From Burkholderiaceae bacterium (GTDB taxonomy: Bacteria; Pseudomonadota; Gammaproteobacteria; Burkholderiales; Burkholderiaceae_C), in the NCBI GenBank assembly GCA_030123545.1, contig CP126124.1, forward strand, positions 2,790,001-2,854,000: a stretch of 64,000 nucleotides of DNA, read 5' to 3'. Position numbers and translations under genes: made by a program. Below, in pieces: positions 1 to 10,926 of the stretch. How positions within the stretch are numbered: position 1 is the stretch's first letter; the number at the start of each line of letters is the position of its first letter. The notes beneath the pieces are model-generated. The model was not told the DNA's origin and made no database searches. It saw only the letters and a list, made by a program, of their open reading frames with translations.

Positions 1-2134
1 GACCACTCGTATAGGCGGTCTTGAAGAGAGTGCCTTTGGCAGTCGTAATACGCTGGCGGTCCAACCCATCCACAGTCAAGGCGTCCGATGGAACGTATTT
101 CTTCCCAGAAATATGCTTCGCAGGCTCACGCTTGCCACTCAGTCCTTCGATGAATCCTTCGCCGTGGTTCCAATTCTTCTTCTTCGCGTATTCGCCCAGC
201 GTCCGATAGTTCTTCAGGCGATCGACAAAGCCCAGCGTGCGGCCGCCACCAAACAGGTCGGCTCTCCACACTGCATCGTTTTCCAGCGCGAGTTCTCTCG
301 GCAGCCAATGCAGGTCGTAATAGTCGATGTCGAATCCCTGCTCGGCATCCGAGCGTCCGCTGCGTCGGAACGTTGCGTGCAGGATCTGCCTGTCTTCCGG
401 CGCCGTCCTGGCTTCGGCGACGATGACAACGACCTTCGTGTCGGCCTTGCCCCTCTGGAACAGCCCACGCACTGAAATGAAGTCCAGAATCTCACGCACA
501 TCCCATTTGCCGATGAAGCTCCGACGCAGGGCAATCGACTGTTGGTTGTAGAGGAAGTTGTATTGCTGCAGCATGCTCAGCACACCGCCCTCGGCAACCA
601 TCTCCATCGCTTCGTGCAGGAACAGGTAGGCAAGCTGCTTGTCGGGGAGGGTGCCATGCGTGGCGTTGTATCGCTCGTAGCTTCGCACAGCGCCAGGCGT
701 CGTCAGTTTCGACGCAAACGGCGGATTGCCTACAACGACCCCTATCGGTGCCGTGATGACGCCTTGTTCCTTCGCCTCGAAGAAACAAGACCAGTGCAAC
801 GTCTCACCAGCCAGTGGTGGGAACAACTTGATGGTGGCTCGGATGGTCTCCGGTTCCAGCGCATCACAAAGAGCCAGGCACAAGCTGAAGGCGGCCAGTT
901 CGATCGCACCCTCTTCGCGATCGATTCCGTGCACGTACTGAAGCAATCCCTTGAGGACAGCGACATCAGGCTTCTGCCATTGGTTGCGGCTGCGCCAGTG
1001 AAGCACCAACCGCTTGTAGGCTTCGACCAGGAACACACCCGAACCACACGATGGGTCCAGGATGATCTCCCCGCGCTCTTGCAGCCGGTCAAGCCGCTCC
1101 CAGTTCAGCGACTCCTCCAACATCAGGCGCACCAGGAATGGTGGCGTATAGACAGAACTATCGGCATCCTTGACGAACAGCTGATAGATGTGACTGATCA
1201 GTTCAACGGGAAGGTCCTTGAACGAATAGAGCTGCCACAACGTCAACTGACCGCCAACCTCCTCGCGCCCTTCGATAAGCCGGGAAAAGCGGATCAGTTG
1301 CTGGCTGCCTCTCAAGCGCTCGCGGTCAGCGTCACTGAAGGAGAATACGTGGCCGTTGAAGCGCCTCTCCAGATCCTCAAGCAGCGCCACGAGTGCTGGA
1401 CCATTGGCCAGCACCTGGAAAAACTTTTCTGCACCTGGCAGGAAGCGCGCCAGATAACCATCCTTGAAGACCTCGCGCTGCTCCAAGTATGCGATCAGCA
1501 AGGACAGGATCAGCAGCTTGCGGCGCAAATGTCTTGGCAGGATGCCTTCGGTATTTAAGTCGTCGCTGATCTCCTTGACCGCCGTGATGAGACCCTTGTG
1601 CGCGGACTTGTTGGATGACAGCAATACCTTGCAGGCCGCCGTGTCATCCCATAGCGTGCCGTTGCGCAATTGCTCCGCACTCCACCATGGGTCGCTGGCA
1701 ACCGTGGACGCCAATGCCAAAGTGCGGACTGGATTGCAGACCAGCTCTCCGGATGAAGACACGAAGTCAGGGCCGTGAGCGCACCTGAAGAGTTGCAGTT
1801 GACCAGGCAGCTTTCGGTAGATCAGGGGTACGCCACCCCAACTCCAGAGCTTCTTGTGAATCTCCGCAAACTCATGATCTCGCTCAGGACCGTCTGCGAC
1901 AAACACGAAGGCCTGCGGCACCGAGCGTTTGCCATTGCGGCCCGCCTCGAAGAACACCGCCTGCGCGCCGTACTCGCGCGCCTTCTCCATCAGAACAACC
2001 TCTTCCGGCGGGCGACCGTCACGCCGGTAAGTTTTGACGAAGACAAGCCCCTCCACAGCGACGCCTCGCACGGCATCGCTCAATTGGTTCCACCAAGGCT
2101 GCTGGCCGCCCGTCAACATGCGACCATCATCCAT
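1..2134 (-). CDS. N6-adenine DNA methyltransferase, probable type IIG (Eco57I-like) restriction-modification enzyme, C-terminus outside the window
   Basis: The minus frame is open from the left edge up to 2248, so about 711 codons are visible and the C-terminus is missing. Motif I, DPSCGSGVFLVEAY, starts near residue 360 and binds S-adenosylmethionine. GNPPF near residue 470 is the catalytic motif IV of N6-adenine methylases. YTPPFLVRLM just before motif I is typical of HsdM and Eco57I-type enzymes. The roughly 300 residues before that have no motif I can name; a stretch with FFEAGRNGK and VPQAFVFVAD might belong to a nuclease or a specificity region, which is a guess. The ATG at 2134 lies 23 bases after the antitoxin stop; ATGs at 2185 and 2119 are alternatives and no start has a well-spaced Shine-Dalgarno. 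It probably belongs to the same mobile element as the integrase. It could also be a solitary methylase. Confidence 0.75.
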   Translation of the reverse strand, partial: MDDGRMLTGGQQPWWNQLSDAVRGVAVEGLVFVKTYRRDGRPPEEVVLMEKAREYGAQAVFFEAGRNGKRSVPQAFVFVADGPERDHEFAEIHKKLWSWGGVPLIYRKLPGQLQLFRCAHGPDFVSSSGELVCNPVRTLALASTVASDPWWSAEQLRNGTLWDDTAACKVLLSSNKSAHKGLITAVKEISDDLNTEGILPRHLRRKLLILSLLIAYLEQREVFKDGYLARFLPGAEKFFQVLANGPALVALLEDLERRFNGHVFSFSDADRERLRGSQQLIRFSRLIEGREEVGGQLTLWQLYSFKDLPVELISHIYQLFVKDADSSVYTPPFLVRLMLEESLNWERLDRLQERGEIILDPSCGSGVFLVEAYKRLVLHWRSRNQWQKPDVAVLKGLLQYVHGIDREEGAIELAAFSLCLALCDALEPETIRATIKLFPPLAGETLHWSCFFEAKEQGVITAPIGVVVGNPPFASKLTTPGAVRSYERYNATHGTLPDKQLAYLFLHEAMEMVAEGGVLSMLQQYNFLYNQQSIALRRSFIGKWDVREILDFISVRGLFQRGKADTKVVVIVAEARTAPEDRQILHATFRRSGRSDAEQGFDIDYYDLHWLPRELALENDAVWRADLFGGGRTLGFVDRLKNYRTLGEYAKKKNWNHGEGFIEGLSGKREPAKHISGKKYVPSDALTVDGLDRQRITTAKGTLFKTAYTSG

Positions 2135-2156
2135 ACCCTCATGACTGCTGCAGAGA

Positions 2157-2477
2157 TCATGCGGCCACCGTGATGCCAGCGGCATGCGCACGCCGCGCCG
2201 GCCGGACAACGATCTGCACTTGCTGGTCGAGCGACACCAGTGCCTGCATCAGCCGTTCAAGCGAAATGTTTTGCAGCTTGTAGCGCCGCACCTGGGACAC
2301 CTTGGGCTGCGTCATGCCGGTGATGTGCGCAACTTCGGTTTGACTGAGGCTGCGCTTGTCAATCAGCTCATTGAGCTTGACTGCCAAGACGGCCTTTGCC
2401 GACAGTTCTTCCGCGTCGTCCAAACCGAGGTCGGCCAGCACGTTGTCGGTGCCTTGAGAATGGTCTTTGCGCGTCAT
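2157..2477 (-). CDS. HigA-like XRE-family antitoxin
   Basis: This 106-residue protein has an XRE-type helix-turn-helix, read in LSQTEVAHITGMTQPKVSQ near residues 45-63, followed by RYKLQNISLERLMQALVSLD, the usual layout of HTH_37/HigA-like antitoxins. It would neutralise the toxin encoded just upstream and repress their shared promoter. I chose the internal ATG at 2477 rather than a longer frame from 2522. At 2477 the start overlaps the toxin stop as TGATG, giving translational coupling, and the longer N-terminus would lie inside the toxin gene. The C-terminal tail is alanine and arginine rich. Toxin-first order is typical of higBA-type modules. Confidence 0.85.
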   Translation of the reverse strand: MTRKDHSQGTDNVLADLGLDDAEELSAKAVLAVKLNELIDKRSLSQTEVAHITGMTQPKVSQVRRYKLQNISLERLMQALVSLDQQVQIVVRPARRAHAAGITVAA

Positions 2478-2839
2478 CACGATCTCCCGCTCGCGCCGTA
2501 ACGCGCAAGCACAGCCTTCCACCGCTTCTCAATCAACTCCACGTCCGGCTGCGGTGTGGCAATGCCGGACTTGGACTTCTTCTGAAACGCATGCAGTACA
2601 TGCACCGCATCGCCAATGCGAACGGTGTAGACCGCCCGAAAGGTGTCGCCACGATGGTCTTCCACCAGCTCGTAAACGCCCGAACCTAACCCCTTCCAGG
2701 GTTTGGCCGAATCAGGCGTCTGACCCAACTGCACGACGAACAGCGCGACGCCCATGTCCTTCTGGACAGGAATGGGAAACTCCTTGAAATCCTTCTTCGA
2801 GGAACCTTCCCAGTACAAGAGCTTGCGTTTCTCAGTCAT
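2477..2839 (-). CDS. HigB/RelE-like toxin of the phage Gp49-like family
   Basis: This 120-residue protein resembles the Gp49-like/HigB branch of the RelE superfamily, ribosome-dependent mRNA interferases. Family-like features are KDFKEFPIPVQKDMGVALF near the N-terminus, GLGSGVYELVEDHRGDTFRAVYTV in the middle, and VHVLHAFQKKSKSG with the basic strand that follows. It is 120 residues long, normal for the family. It overlaps the antitoxin gene by one base (TGATG). Upstream is a short AT-rich segment with TATATA repeats, the only strongly AT-rich stretch nearby, suiting an autoregulated promoter. Toxicity and cognate pairing are inferred from family and arrangement. Confidence 0.85.
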   Translation of the reverse strand: MTEKRKLLYWEGSSKKDFKEFPIPVQKDMGVALFVVQLGQTPDSAKPWKGLGSGVYELVEDHRGDTFRAVYTVRIGDAVHVLHAFQKKSKSGIATPQPDVELIEKRWKAVLARYGASGRS

Positions 2840-2870
2840 AGATTATATACGTTCAGATATATAGCGCAAG
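2840..2870 (-). promoter_or_regulatory. Putative promoter/operator of the toxin-antitoxin pair
   Basis: Just upstream of the toxin ATG is an AT-rich segment in a GC-rich background. TATATA at 2844-2849 and TATATA at 2858-2863 are separated by eight bases, a symmetrical arrangement suiting a dimeric HigA-type repressor. On the minus strand TTGCGC and TATAAT are spaced 16 bases apart, but TATAAT would end only two bases before the ATG. The upstream TATATA may therefore be the real -10, or the start codon may be misplaced. Position of transcription start is not established. Confidence 0.35.
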
Positions 2871-2876
2871 GATCTC

Positions 2877-3080
2877 TCATGTGACCGCCCCCACAACCTC
2901 TTGTGCGGCAGCGTTACAGTCCTCCGGACGCACTCGCTCCAGCATGGCAAGTGCCTCCAGCAACTGCTCCCGCGTCGGCGGCGCATAGGAAAGCGTCATT
3001 GAGTTGTTGGTCAATTCGCAGGAGACGGATTTCCCAGACACTGCCTGGGATTTGTGGCGCTCCTGGCCGGTATAGCTCAT
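2877..3080 (-). CDS. Small hypothetical protein coupled to the integrase
   Basis: This 67-residue ORF starts at an ATG overlapping the integrase stop (ATGA at 3077-3080) and ends 37 bases before the toxin gene. I do not recognise a family. The N-terminal half is polar (MSYTGQERHKSQAVSGKSV). The C-terminal half, with REQLLEALAMLERVRPEDC, looks like one or two helices. The overlap suggests it is translated with the integrase, so a role in recombination directionality or in element maintenance is possible but unproven. It is too short for a confident call, and coding status rests on the overlap and an amphipathic C-terminal pattern. Confidence 0.5.
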   Translation of the reverse strand: MSYTGQERHKSQAVSGKSVSCELTNNSMTLSYAPPTREQLLEALAMLERVRPEDCNAAAQEVVGAVT

Positions 3081-4297
3081 GCGGTTGACGCGGTGGCTTG
3101 TGCTAAAGCATTGCGTCGGACTCCCGTGATCGCCTGCCGCCGGTTCGCCACCAGCTCGGCCGCCTCGCGCACCGGCTTGTCCTCGGTGTGGACGTAGCGC
3201 ATGAACATCGCCACGGTCTTGTGCGCCGTCAGCGCCATGCCGACCTTGACGGGGATGCCCGAGTTGGCAATGTCGGTCGCGGAGCGGTGGCGGATGCCGT
3301 GCGTGCCCACATGGGACACGTCGGCGCGCTTGAGGATGCGCGTCCAGCCGCCGTAATACTCGCCCGTGGTCATGTGCTGCCCCGGATGGTTCGGTGACGG
3401 GAACACATACGGGCATCCGTCTTGGCGGGGCGCGGTGGACAGCAGCCGATAGGCTTCCTCGCTCAATGGCTTGGACATACCGCCGGTCTTGCTGTCGGGC
3501 CAGACCACACGCCTGTTCTCCAGATCGACCCAATCCCATTGGAGCGTAACAATCTCGGAGCGGCGGCCTGCGAACTCAAATTGCAGCCGGATGGCCAGCG
3601 GCAGAACCGCATGATCCAGGCCCAGCCCATCGGTTTCCAGATAGTCGAGATACCGGAACAGCTTGCCCATTTCCTCGTCGCTAATGAGGTGGGTGGCCTT
3701 GCCGTTGGGGTACATCGGGACATGGCGGCACGGGTTGGTGCCGTCGGGCCGGTAGCCCCACACTTCGGCTAGGTTGAACATCTTGCGCATCACGCTGAAC
3801 GTGCGGTTCGCATCGGCCGGCTTGTGGGCCATCTTCTTCATCATCGTCGCCACGTCCGGGCGCTTCACGTCCTGCACCTTCATGCGGCCCAGCATCGGGA
3901 TGATGTTGTTGTCGATGCACTTCTGGTAGCCGACCTGCGTGCTGGGCTTGTTGCGCTGCCTGGAGTGATCCCCCATGAACTTCTTGCACAACTCCGCGAC
4001 CGTAGGGGCCGATCGGGCCGCTGCCTTGTCTGCGGCCGGGTCGCCGCCCCGGCGCACCTGGGCCAGCCATTCCTGCGCCAGCGAGCGGGCCTGTTCGACG
4101 GTCAATTCCCCGTATAGGCCCAAGGCAGGCTTGCGGCGCTCCCCGGCGTTCGTCCGGTACTGGAGCATGAACACCTTGCGGCCCGCTGGTGTAATCTTGC
4201 ACAAGAAGCCCGGCACCAGGGTATCCCTGAGTTCGACGGCCTGCGCCTGGGATTGCGCCGCATCAACTGCGGACTTTGTGAGCTTGATCTTTGCCAT
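3077..4297 (-). CDS. Tyrosine recombinase / integrase (DUF4102 N-terminus)
   Basis: This 406-residue integrase has an N-terminal DUF4102-like arm-binding domain (MAKIKLTKSAVDAAQ, DTLVPGFLCKITPAGRKVF, LGLYGELTVEQARSLAQEW), a central SAM-like core-binding domain, and a C-terminal catalytic domain. The catalytic set is visible: Arg245 in GRRSEI, Lys270 in DSKTGG, His333 and Arg336 in THGIRH, His359 in TAHK, and Tyr368 in MRYVH. The ATG at 4297 is chosen because AAGGAG lies at good spacing upstream; a longer frame reaches 4354. It is transcribed into the accessory region, as expected for an integrase at the right end of an integrated element. No tRNA target was found; the nearest core feature is the ompA-family terminator at 4475-4508. 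Confidence 0.92.
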   Translation of the reverse strand: MAKIKLTKSAVDAAQSQAQAVELRDTLVPGFLCKITPAGRKVFMLQYRTNAGERRKPALGLYGELTVEQARSLAQEWLAQVRRGGDPAADKAAARSAPTVAELCKKFMGDHSRQRNKPSTQVGYQKCIDNNIIPMLGRMKVQDVKRPDVATMMKKMAHKPADANRTFSVMRKMFNLAEVWGYRPDGTNPCRHVPMYPNGKATHLISDEEMGKLFRYLDYLETDGLGLDHAVLPLAIRLQFEFAGRRSEIVTLQWDWVDLENRRVVWPDSKTGGMSKPLSEEAYRLLSTAPRQDGCPYVFPSPNHPGQHMTTGEYYGGWTRILKRADVSHVGTHGIRHRSATDIANSGIPVKVGMALTAHKTVAMFMRYVHTEDKPVREAAELVANRRQAITGVRRNALAQATASTA

Positions 4298-4474
4298 GAT
4301 GACTCCTTGAAAGACCCGTTTTGCAGGGGCCACATGGGAGCCATGAGGACACAAGCCGGGTCAGGTTTCAGAAAGCACCGGCATATGATGAACGCGCCTA
4401 AGTTATTGATAAACCTGCTGTATCGGGCTTCGGCGTAGTCCAGCAAAGTTCGGTGCTGGAGTCATCCTGAAATG

Positions 4475-4508
4475 AAAAAACCCCGCGAGGCGAAGCCTGC
4501 GGGGTTTT
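4475..4508. terminator. Bidirectional rho-independent terminator downstream of the ompA-family gene
   Basis: CCCCGC at 4481 pairs with GCGGGG at 4499-4504. The stem continues with AGGC/GCCT past one bulged G and closes on a GAA loop. It is flanked by AAAAAA on the left and TTTT on the right, so it can act in both directions. It lies 23 bases after the ompA-family stop codon. The stretch 4298-4474, between the integrase start and this hairpin, has no gene and is where an attachment site would be expected. I could not identify a core repeat because the other element end is outside the window. Confidence 0.85.
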
Positions 4509-4530
4509 GCCGGATGGCGCTGACGCCGGA

Positions 4531-5157
4531 TTACTGCGTGTTCTCGCGGGTACCGACGACCTCGATTTCCACGCGGCGGTTCTTCGCACGACCGGCAGCG
4601 GTGGCATTGCTTGCGATCGGCTGCGACTTGCCCTTGCCTTCGGTGTAGATGCGATTCTTCTCGATGCCCTTGGTCTCCAGATAGGCCTTGACCGCTTCGG
4701 CGCGGCGCACCGACAGCTTCTGGTTGTAGGCCACGGTGCCGATCGAGTCGGTATGGCCGACAGCGATGATCACTTCGAGCTTGATGCCCTTGATCTTGTC
4801 GACCAGATCATCGAGCTTGGCCTTGCCTTCGGGCTTCAGCACGGACTTGTCGAAATCGAAGAACGCGTCAGCCGAATAGGTGACCTTGCTCGCGGTCACG
4901 GCTGGCGCGGGCGCCGGGGCCGGGGCAGCAGCGGCCGGGGCCGGAGCCGGCGCGGCAACCGGAACGATCGCGCCGTCGCAACCCTTCGCGGCGGTGGCCG
5001 GGGTCCAGTTGGCGTCACGCCAGCACAGTTCTTGAGTGCCGTTCTTCCAGACCAGTTCGGAAGTACCGTTGCGCCAGTTGTCCACGGTCTGGGCACCTGC
5101 GGCAGTCACGAACGCTGCAGAGGCAATCAACATTGCCACTTTATTCAATTTCTTCAT
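4531..5157 (-). CDS. OmpA-family outer membrane protein
   Basis: This 208-residue precursor has a signal peptide (MKKLNKVAMLIASAAFVTAAGAQ, cleavage probably after AGA). Next come a short motif in two versions, WRNGTSELVW and WKNGTQELCW, an Ala/Pro linker, and a C-terminal OmpA domain. That domain has FFDFDKSVLKPEGKAKLDDL, VGHTDSIGTVAYNQKLSVRRA and RAKNRRVEIEV, the peptidoglycan-binding signature. There is no eight-stranded barrel, so the N-terminal part is short and the protein is probably a periplasmic or surface-anchored wall tether. The ATG at 5157 is preceded by AGGAG; an in-frame extension to 5226 has no such site. It is transcribed away from gyrA. Confidence 0.93.
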   Translation of the reverse strand: MKKLNKVAMLIASAAFVTAAGAQTVDNWRNGTSELVWKNGTQELCWRDANWTPATAAKGCDGAIVPVAAPAPAPAAAAPAPAPAPAVTASKVTYSADAFFDFDKSVLKPEGKAKLDDLVDKIKGIKLEVIIAVGHTDSIGTVAYNQKLSVRRAEAVKAYLETKGIEKNRIYTEGKGKSQPIASNATAAGRAKNRRVEIEVVGTRENTQ

Positions 5158-5381
5158 GGTTCTCCTCTTGGGGAAAAAGCCGCAGCCGCGCTGCGAATCC
5201 TGACGATCCGGGTGACCACCACCCAAAACGTTCTAACCATTGTGCCACACGTCCTTGCGCGTTCCCGCTCAATTCGGGCGGCGCGCCACGGCGCGAAACT
5301 GCATTTCGGCGGATGTGTTGCTCGGGCACGACAGCCCCCAACCCCTAAAATCGGCTTTCTCTTGCGAAAGCGCAACACCTC
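5158..5381. promoter_or_regulatory. Divergent intergenic region between ompA-family gene and gyrA
   Basis: This 224-bp spacer must hold both promoters. On the plus strand a -10-like TAAAAT lies at 5346-5351, about 30 bases before the gyrA ATG; I see no well-spaced -35 box. No clear Shine-Dalgarno precedes gyrA. On the minus side the AGGAG for the ompA-family gene lies at about 5163-5167. Confidence 0.4.
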
Positions 5382-8023
<2,642 letters not shown>

Positions 8024-8027
<4 letters not shown>

Positions 8028-8608
8028 AACGATTGCAACTCACCCTCGCCGCGCTCGCGCTGGCGGCCTGCGCCGCGGCGCAGGCGCAGGACGGCAAGGC
8101 CGCGCTGGTCAAGCAGTTCCTTGACCTGCAACGTCCCGCGATCGAATCGATGGCGCGCACGCTGGTGCAGCAGTCCAGCGGTCCGATCGCGGAAAGCGGC
8201 ACGCAGTATTTGCGCACCCAGGTACCGGCCGACAAGCGCGAGGCCGCGGCGAAGGCGGCGGACGCCGAGATCACCAAGTACTTCGACGCGACCTACCCGC
8301 TGGTGCGCGACAAGGCGCTGCAGGACGCGCCGGTGGCACTAGGCCCGCTGCTCGAGAAGAATTTCAGCGAGGACGAGCTGCGCCAGCTCGTGGCATGGAT
8401 CAGCTCGCCGGTGGCGAAGAAATACCAGGAGCTCAATCCGCAGCTACAGGCGGCATTGGCCGAGAAGGTGGTGGCCGACACCCGCGCCACGGTCGAACCG
8501 CGGCTGCGTACGCTGAACGACAGCGTGGCCAAGGCGCTCGGTGCGCCGGCCAACCCGCCGGCACCGGCAGGCCAGACGCCTGCGAAGCCGGCCCCCGCCA
8601 AGAAGTGA
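8024..8608 (+). CDS. DUF2059 domain-containing exported protein
   Basis: This 194-residue protein starts at GTG 8024, overlapping the gyrA stop (GTGA), with AAGGAGG about eight bases upstream. A signal peptide is evident (MKRLQLTLAALALAACAAAQAQ), so it is periplasmic or, given the cysteine, possibly lipid-modified; no clean lipobox is seen. The body is helical and carries the DUF2059-type segment YPLVRDKALQDAPVALGPLL then FSEDELRQLVAWISSPVAKKYQELNP. It ends in a Pro/Ala/Lys tail. The family has no firmly known function. Position between gyrA and serC is, to my knowledge, common in related genomes. Confidence 0.85.
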
Positions 8609-9711
8609 CGGCTGCCGCGAGTACGCGCCCGTACAACTTCTCCGCCGGTCCGGCCGCGATGCCGGTCGAGGTGCTGGAGCAGGCTGCTTCCGAGATGCTC
8701 GACTGGCACGGTAGCGGCATGGGCGTGATGGAAATGAGCCACCGCGGCCGCGAGTTCATATCGATCTGCGAGCAGGCCGAAGCCGATCTGCGCGAGCTGC
8801 TCGCGGTACCAAAGCAGTTCCACATCCTGTTCATGCAGGGCGGCGGGCTGGCCGAGAACGCGATCGTTCCGCTGAACCTGTCGCGCGGCACGACGGCGGA
8901 CTTCGTCGTCACCGGCAGTTGGAGCCAGAAGTCCTGCAACGAGGCTGGCAAGTACTGCAGCGCGCGCGTCGCGGCCAATACCCAGCCGGACGGCCACACC
9001 ACGCTGCCCGACCCCGCCGGCTGGCAGCTTGGGCGCGACGCGGCCTACGTGCATATCTGCAGCAACGAAACGATCCACGGCGTCGAGTACCAGGCACTGC
9101 CCGACCTGCGCGCGCTGGGCTGCGACGCGCCGCTGGTCATGGATTTCTCATCGCACGTGGCATCGCGCCCGGTCGACTGGCAACGCGTCGGGCTGGCGTT
9201 CGGCGGCGCGCAGAAGAACCTCGGCCCGGCCGGCGTCACGCTGGTGGTGGTGCGCGAGGACCTGCTCGGCCACGCACTCGCCGCCTGCCCGAGCGCGTTC
9301 GACTACCGGATCGTCGCGGCGAACCAGTCGATGTTCAACACCCCGCCGACCTGGTCCATTTACGTCGCCGGGCTTACCTTCCAGTGGCTGAAGCGCCAGG
9401 GCGGCGTGATCGAGATGGAGCGGCGCAATATCGCCAAGGCGCGGCTGCTGTACGACTTCATCGACCGCTCGCCGTTCTACGAGAACCGGGTCGCACCCGA
9501 CTGCCGGTCCCGCATGAACGTACCGTTCTTCCTGCACGACGAATCGCGCAACGAGGCTTTTCTCGCCGGCGCGCGTACGCGCGGTCTGCTGCAGCTCAAG
9601 GGTCACAAGTCGGTGGGCGGCATGCGCGCCAGCATCTACAACGCGATGCCGATGGCAGGCGTGCAGGCGCTGGTCGACTACATGCAAGAATTCGAGAAGA
9701 CCCAGAGCTGA
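8605..9711 (+). CDS. serC: Phosphoserine aminotransferase
   Basis: SerC (368 residues) converts 3-phosphohydroxypyruvate and glutamate to O-phosphoserine for serine synthesis, and also serves in pyridoxal phosphate synthesis. The N-terminus RPYNFSAGPAAMPVEVLEQ is diagnostic. The PLP lysine is in GGAQKNLGPAG, and HKSVGGMRASIYNAMP near the end is also typical. The start is GTG 8605, overlapping the previous stop as GTGA; the frame stays open further upstream, but the conserved N-terminus places the start here. It is followed after three bases by pheA, so serine and aromatic pathways share one transcript. Confidence 0.95.
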   Translation: MTAAASTRPYNFSAGPAAMPVEVLEQAASEMLDWHGSGMGVMEMSHRGREFISICEQAEADLRELLAVPKQFHILFMQGGGLAENAIVPLNLSRGTTADFVVTGSWSQKSCNEAGKYCSARVAANTQPDGHTTLPDPAGWQLGRDAAYVHICSNETIHGVEYQALPDLRALGCDAPLVMDFSSHVASRPVDWQRVGLAFGGAQKNLGPAGVTLVVVREDLLGHALAACPSAFDYRIVAANQSMFNTPPTWSIYVAGLTFQWLKRQGGVIEMERRNIAKARLLYDFIDRSPFYENRVAPDCRSRMNVPFFLHDESRNEAFLAGARTRGLLQLKGHKSVGGMRASIYNAMPMAGVQALVDYMQEFEKTQS

Positions 9712-9714
9712 CCG

Positions 9715-10797
9715 ATGGTGAAGACCCTTGCCCAGCTGCGCAGCGAGATCGACGCCATCGACCGGCAACTGCTGGCGCGGCTGAACGAGCGCGCGGCGCT
9801 GGCGCACGAGGTCGGCGCGGTCAAGCGCACCGAAGGCTCGCCGGTGTTCCGGCCGGAGCGCGAGGCCGAGGTCATCCACGGACTGCAGCAGCGCAACCCG
9901 GGGCCACTGCCGGCCGGGGCGGTTGCGGCGATCTGGCGCGAGATCATGTCCGCCTGCCGCGCACTCGAGGCGCCGCAGCGGGTCGCGTTCCTCGGCCCCG
10001 CTGGCACGTTCAGCGAGGAGGCCGCGCTGCGTTTTTTCGGAAGCAGCATCGAGCGGGTGCCCTGCACGAGCTTCGACGAGGTGTTCCATGCGACCGTGGC
10101 CGGATCGGCCGACTTCGGTGTGGTGCCGGTGGAGAACTCGACCGAAGGCGTGGTGCCGCGCTCGCTCGACCTGTTCCTCAATTCCCCGCTGCATATCGTC
10201 GGCGAGATCAGCCTACCGGTGCGGCACAACCTGTTGCGGTCCTCGGATGCGCTGGACGGCATCGAGGTCGTACTGGCGCACCCGCAGGCGCTGGCGCAAT
10301 GCCACGGCTGGCTCGGCAAGCATCTGCCGCAGGCCGAGCGTCGCGCAGTCTCGAGCAATGCCGAAGGGGCGCGGCTGGCTGCCGGCCAACCGAGCTGGGC
10401 CGCGATCGCGAGCGACCGCGCGGCCGGCGAGTTCGGGTTGCACATGGTCGCGCACGCGATCCAGGACGACGCGTTCAACCGCACCCGCTTCGCGGTGATC
10501 TGCCTGCCGCAGACGCTGACCGCGCCGCAGCCGTCGGGCCGCGACTGCGTGAGTCTGATCGTGTCCGTGACGAACCGGCCCGGCGCGGTGCACGACCTGC
10601 TGGTGCCGCTGAAAAAACACGGCGTATCGATGACGCGCTTCGAGTCGCGGCCGGCACGCTCGGGCCAGTGGGAGTACTACTTCTACATCGACATCGCCGG
10701 CCATGTGTCGCAGCCTCATGTGGCCGCGGCGCTGGACGATCTGCGCAACCTGTGCGCGTTCTACAAGGTGCTGGGCACCTACCCGGTGAGCGAATGA
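9715..10797 (+). CDS. pheA: Bifunctional chorismate mutase / prephenate dehydratase (P-protein)
   Basis: This 360-residue enzyme makes phenylpyruvate from chorismate. Residues 1-85 form an AroQ chorismate mutase domain (LRSEIDAIDRQLLARLNERA). Residues about 88-270 form the prephenate dehydratase domain (VAFLGPAGTFSEEAA, VVPVENSTEGVV, and TRFAVICLP as the family TRF motif). Residues about 275-355 are an ACT domain with the phenylalanine-binding motifs near GAVHDLL and FESRP, so feedback control by phenylalanine is likely. The ATG follows serC by three bases. The stop overlaps the ATG of a repeat-derived short ORF that bridges to tyrA. Confidence 0.96.
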   Translation: MVKTLAQLRSEIDAIDRQLLARLNERAALAHEVGAVKRTEGSPVFRPEREAEVIHGLQQRNPGPLPAGAVAAIWREIMSACRALEAPQRVAFLGPAGTFSEEAALRFFGSSIERVPCTSFDEVFHATVAGSADFGVVPVENSTEGVVPRSLDLFLNSPLHIVGEISLPVRHNLLRSSDALDGIEVVLAHPQALAQCHGWLGKHLPQAERRAVSSNAEGARLAAGQPSWAAIASDRAAGEFGLHMVAHAIQDDAFNRTRFAVICLPQTLTAPQPSGRDCVSLIVSVTNRPGAVHDLLVPLKKHGVSMTRFESRPARSGQWEYYFYIDIAGHVSQPHVAAALDDLRNLCAFYKVLGTYPVSE

Positions 10798-10904
10798 GCG
10801 CAATGACGAGGGGCCCCGCTTGCGGGGATCGGCACCGCGAATTCGATCGGGGCGGCCGACCATCCGGTGTTCAAACCTGCACCGACGGCATCGGAGGCCG
10901 TCGA
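10794..10904 (+). repeat. 111-bp dispersed repeat unit at the pheA/tyrA junction
   Basis: A single, diverged copy of the unit that occurs three times at 27482-27813. It shares ACGAGGGGCCCCGC, the hairpin CCCCGC/GCGGGG, CGCGAATTCGATC, GCGGCCGAC and the terminal CGGAGGCCG followed by an ATG. ATG to ATG (10794 to 10905) is exactly 111 bases. The first ATG overlaps the pheA stop and opens a 46-codon frame that ends with TGA at 10932-10934, seven bases past the tyrA GTG at 10927. A chain of overlapping reading frames is thus kept across the insert. The short ORF is probably a by-product of the repeat, though its arrangement could preserve translational coupling. Confidence 0.8.
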
Positions 10905-10926
10905 ATGGGTACGGAGGCACGTCGCC

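Noticed and set aside
542..1558. 338-codon plus-strand frame at the left end
   Set aside because: It is codon-aligned antisense to the methyltransferase, whose motif I and NPPF motif are on the minus strand; the plus translation has no recognisable motif.
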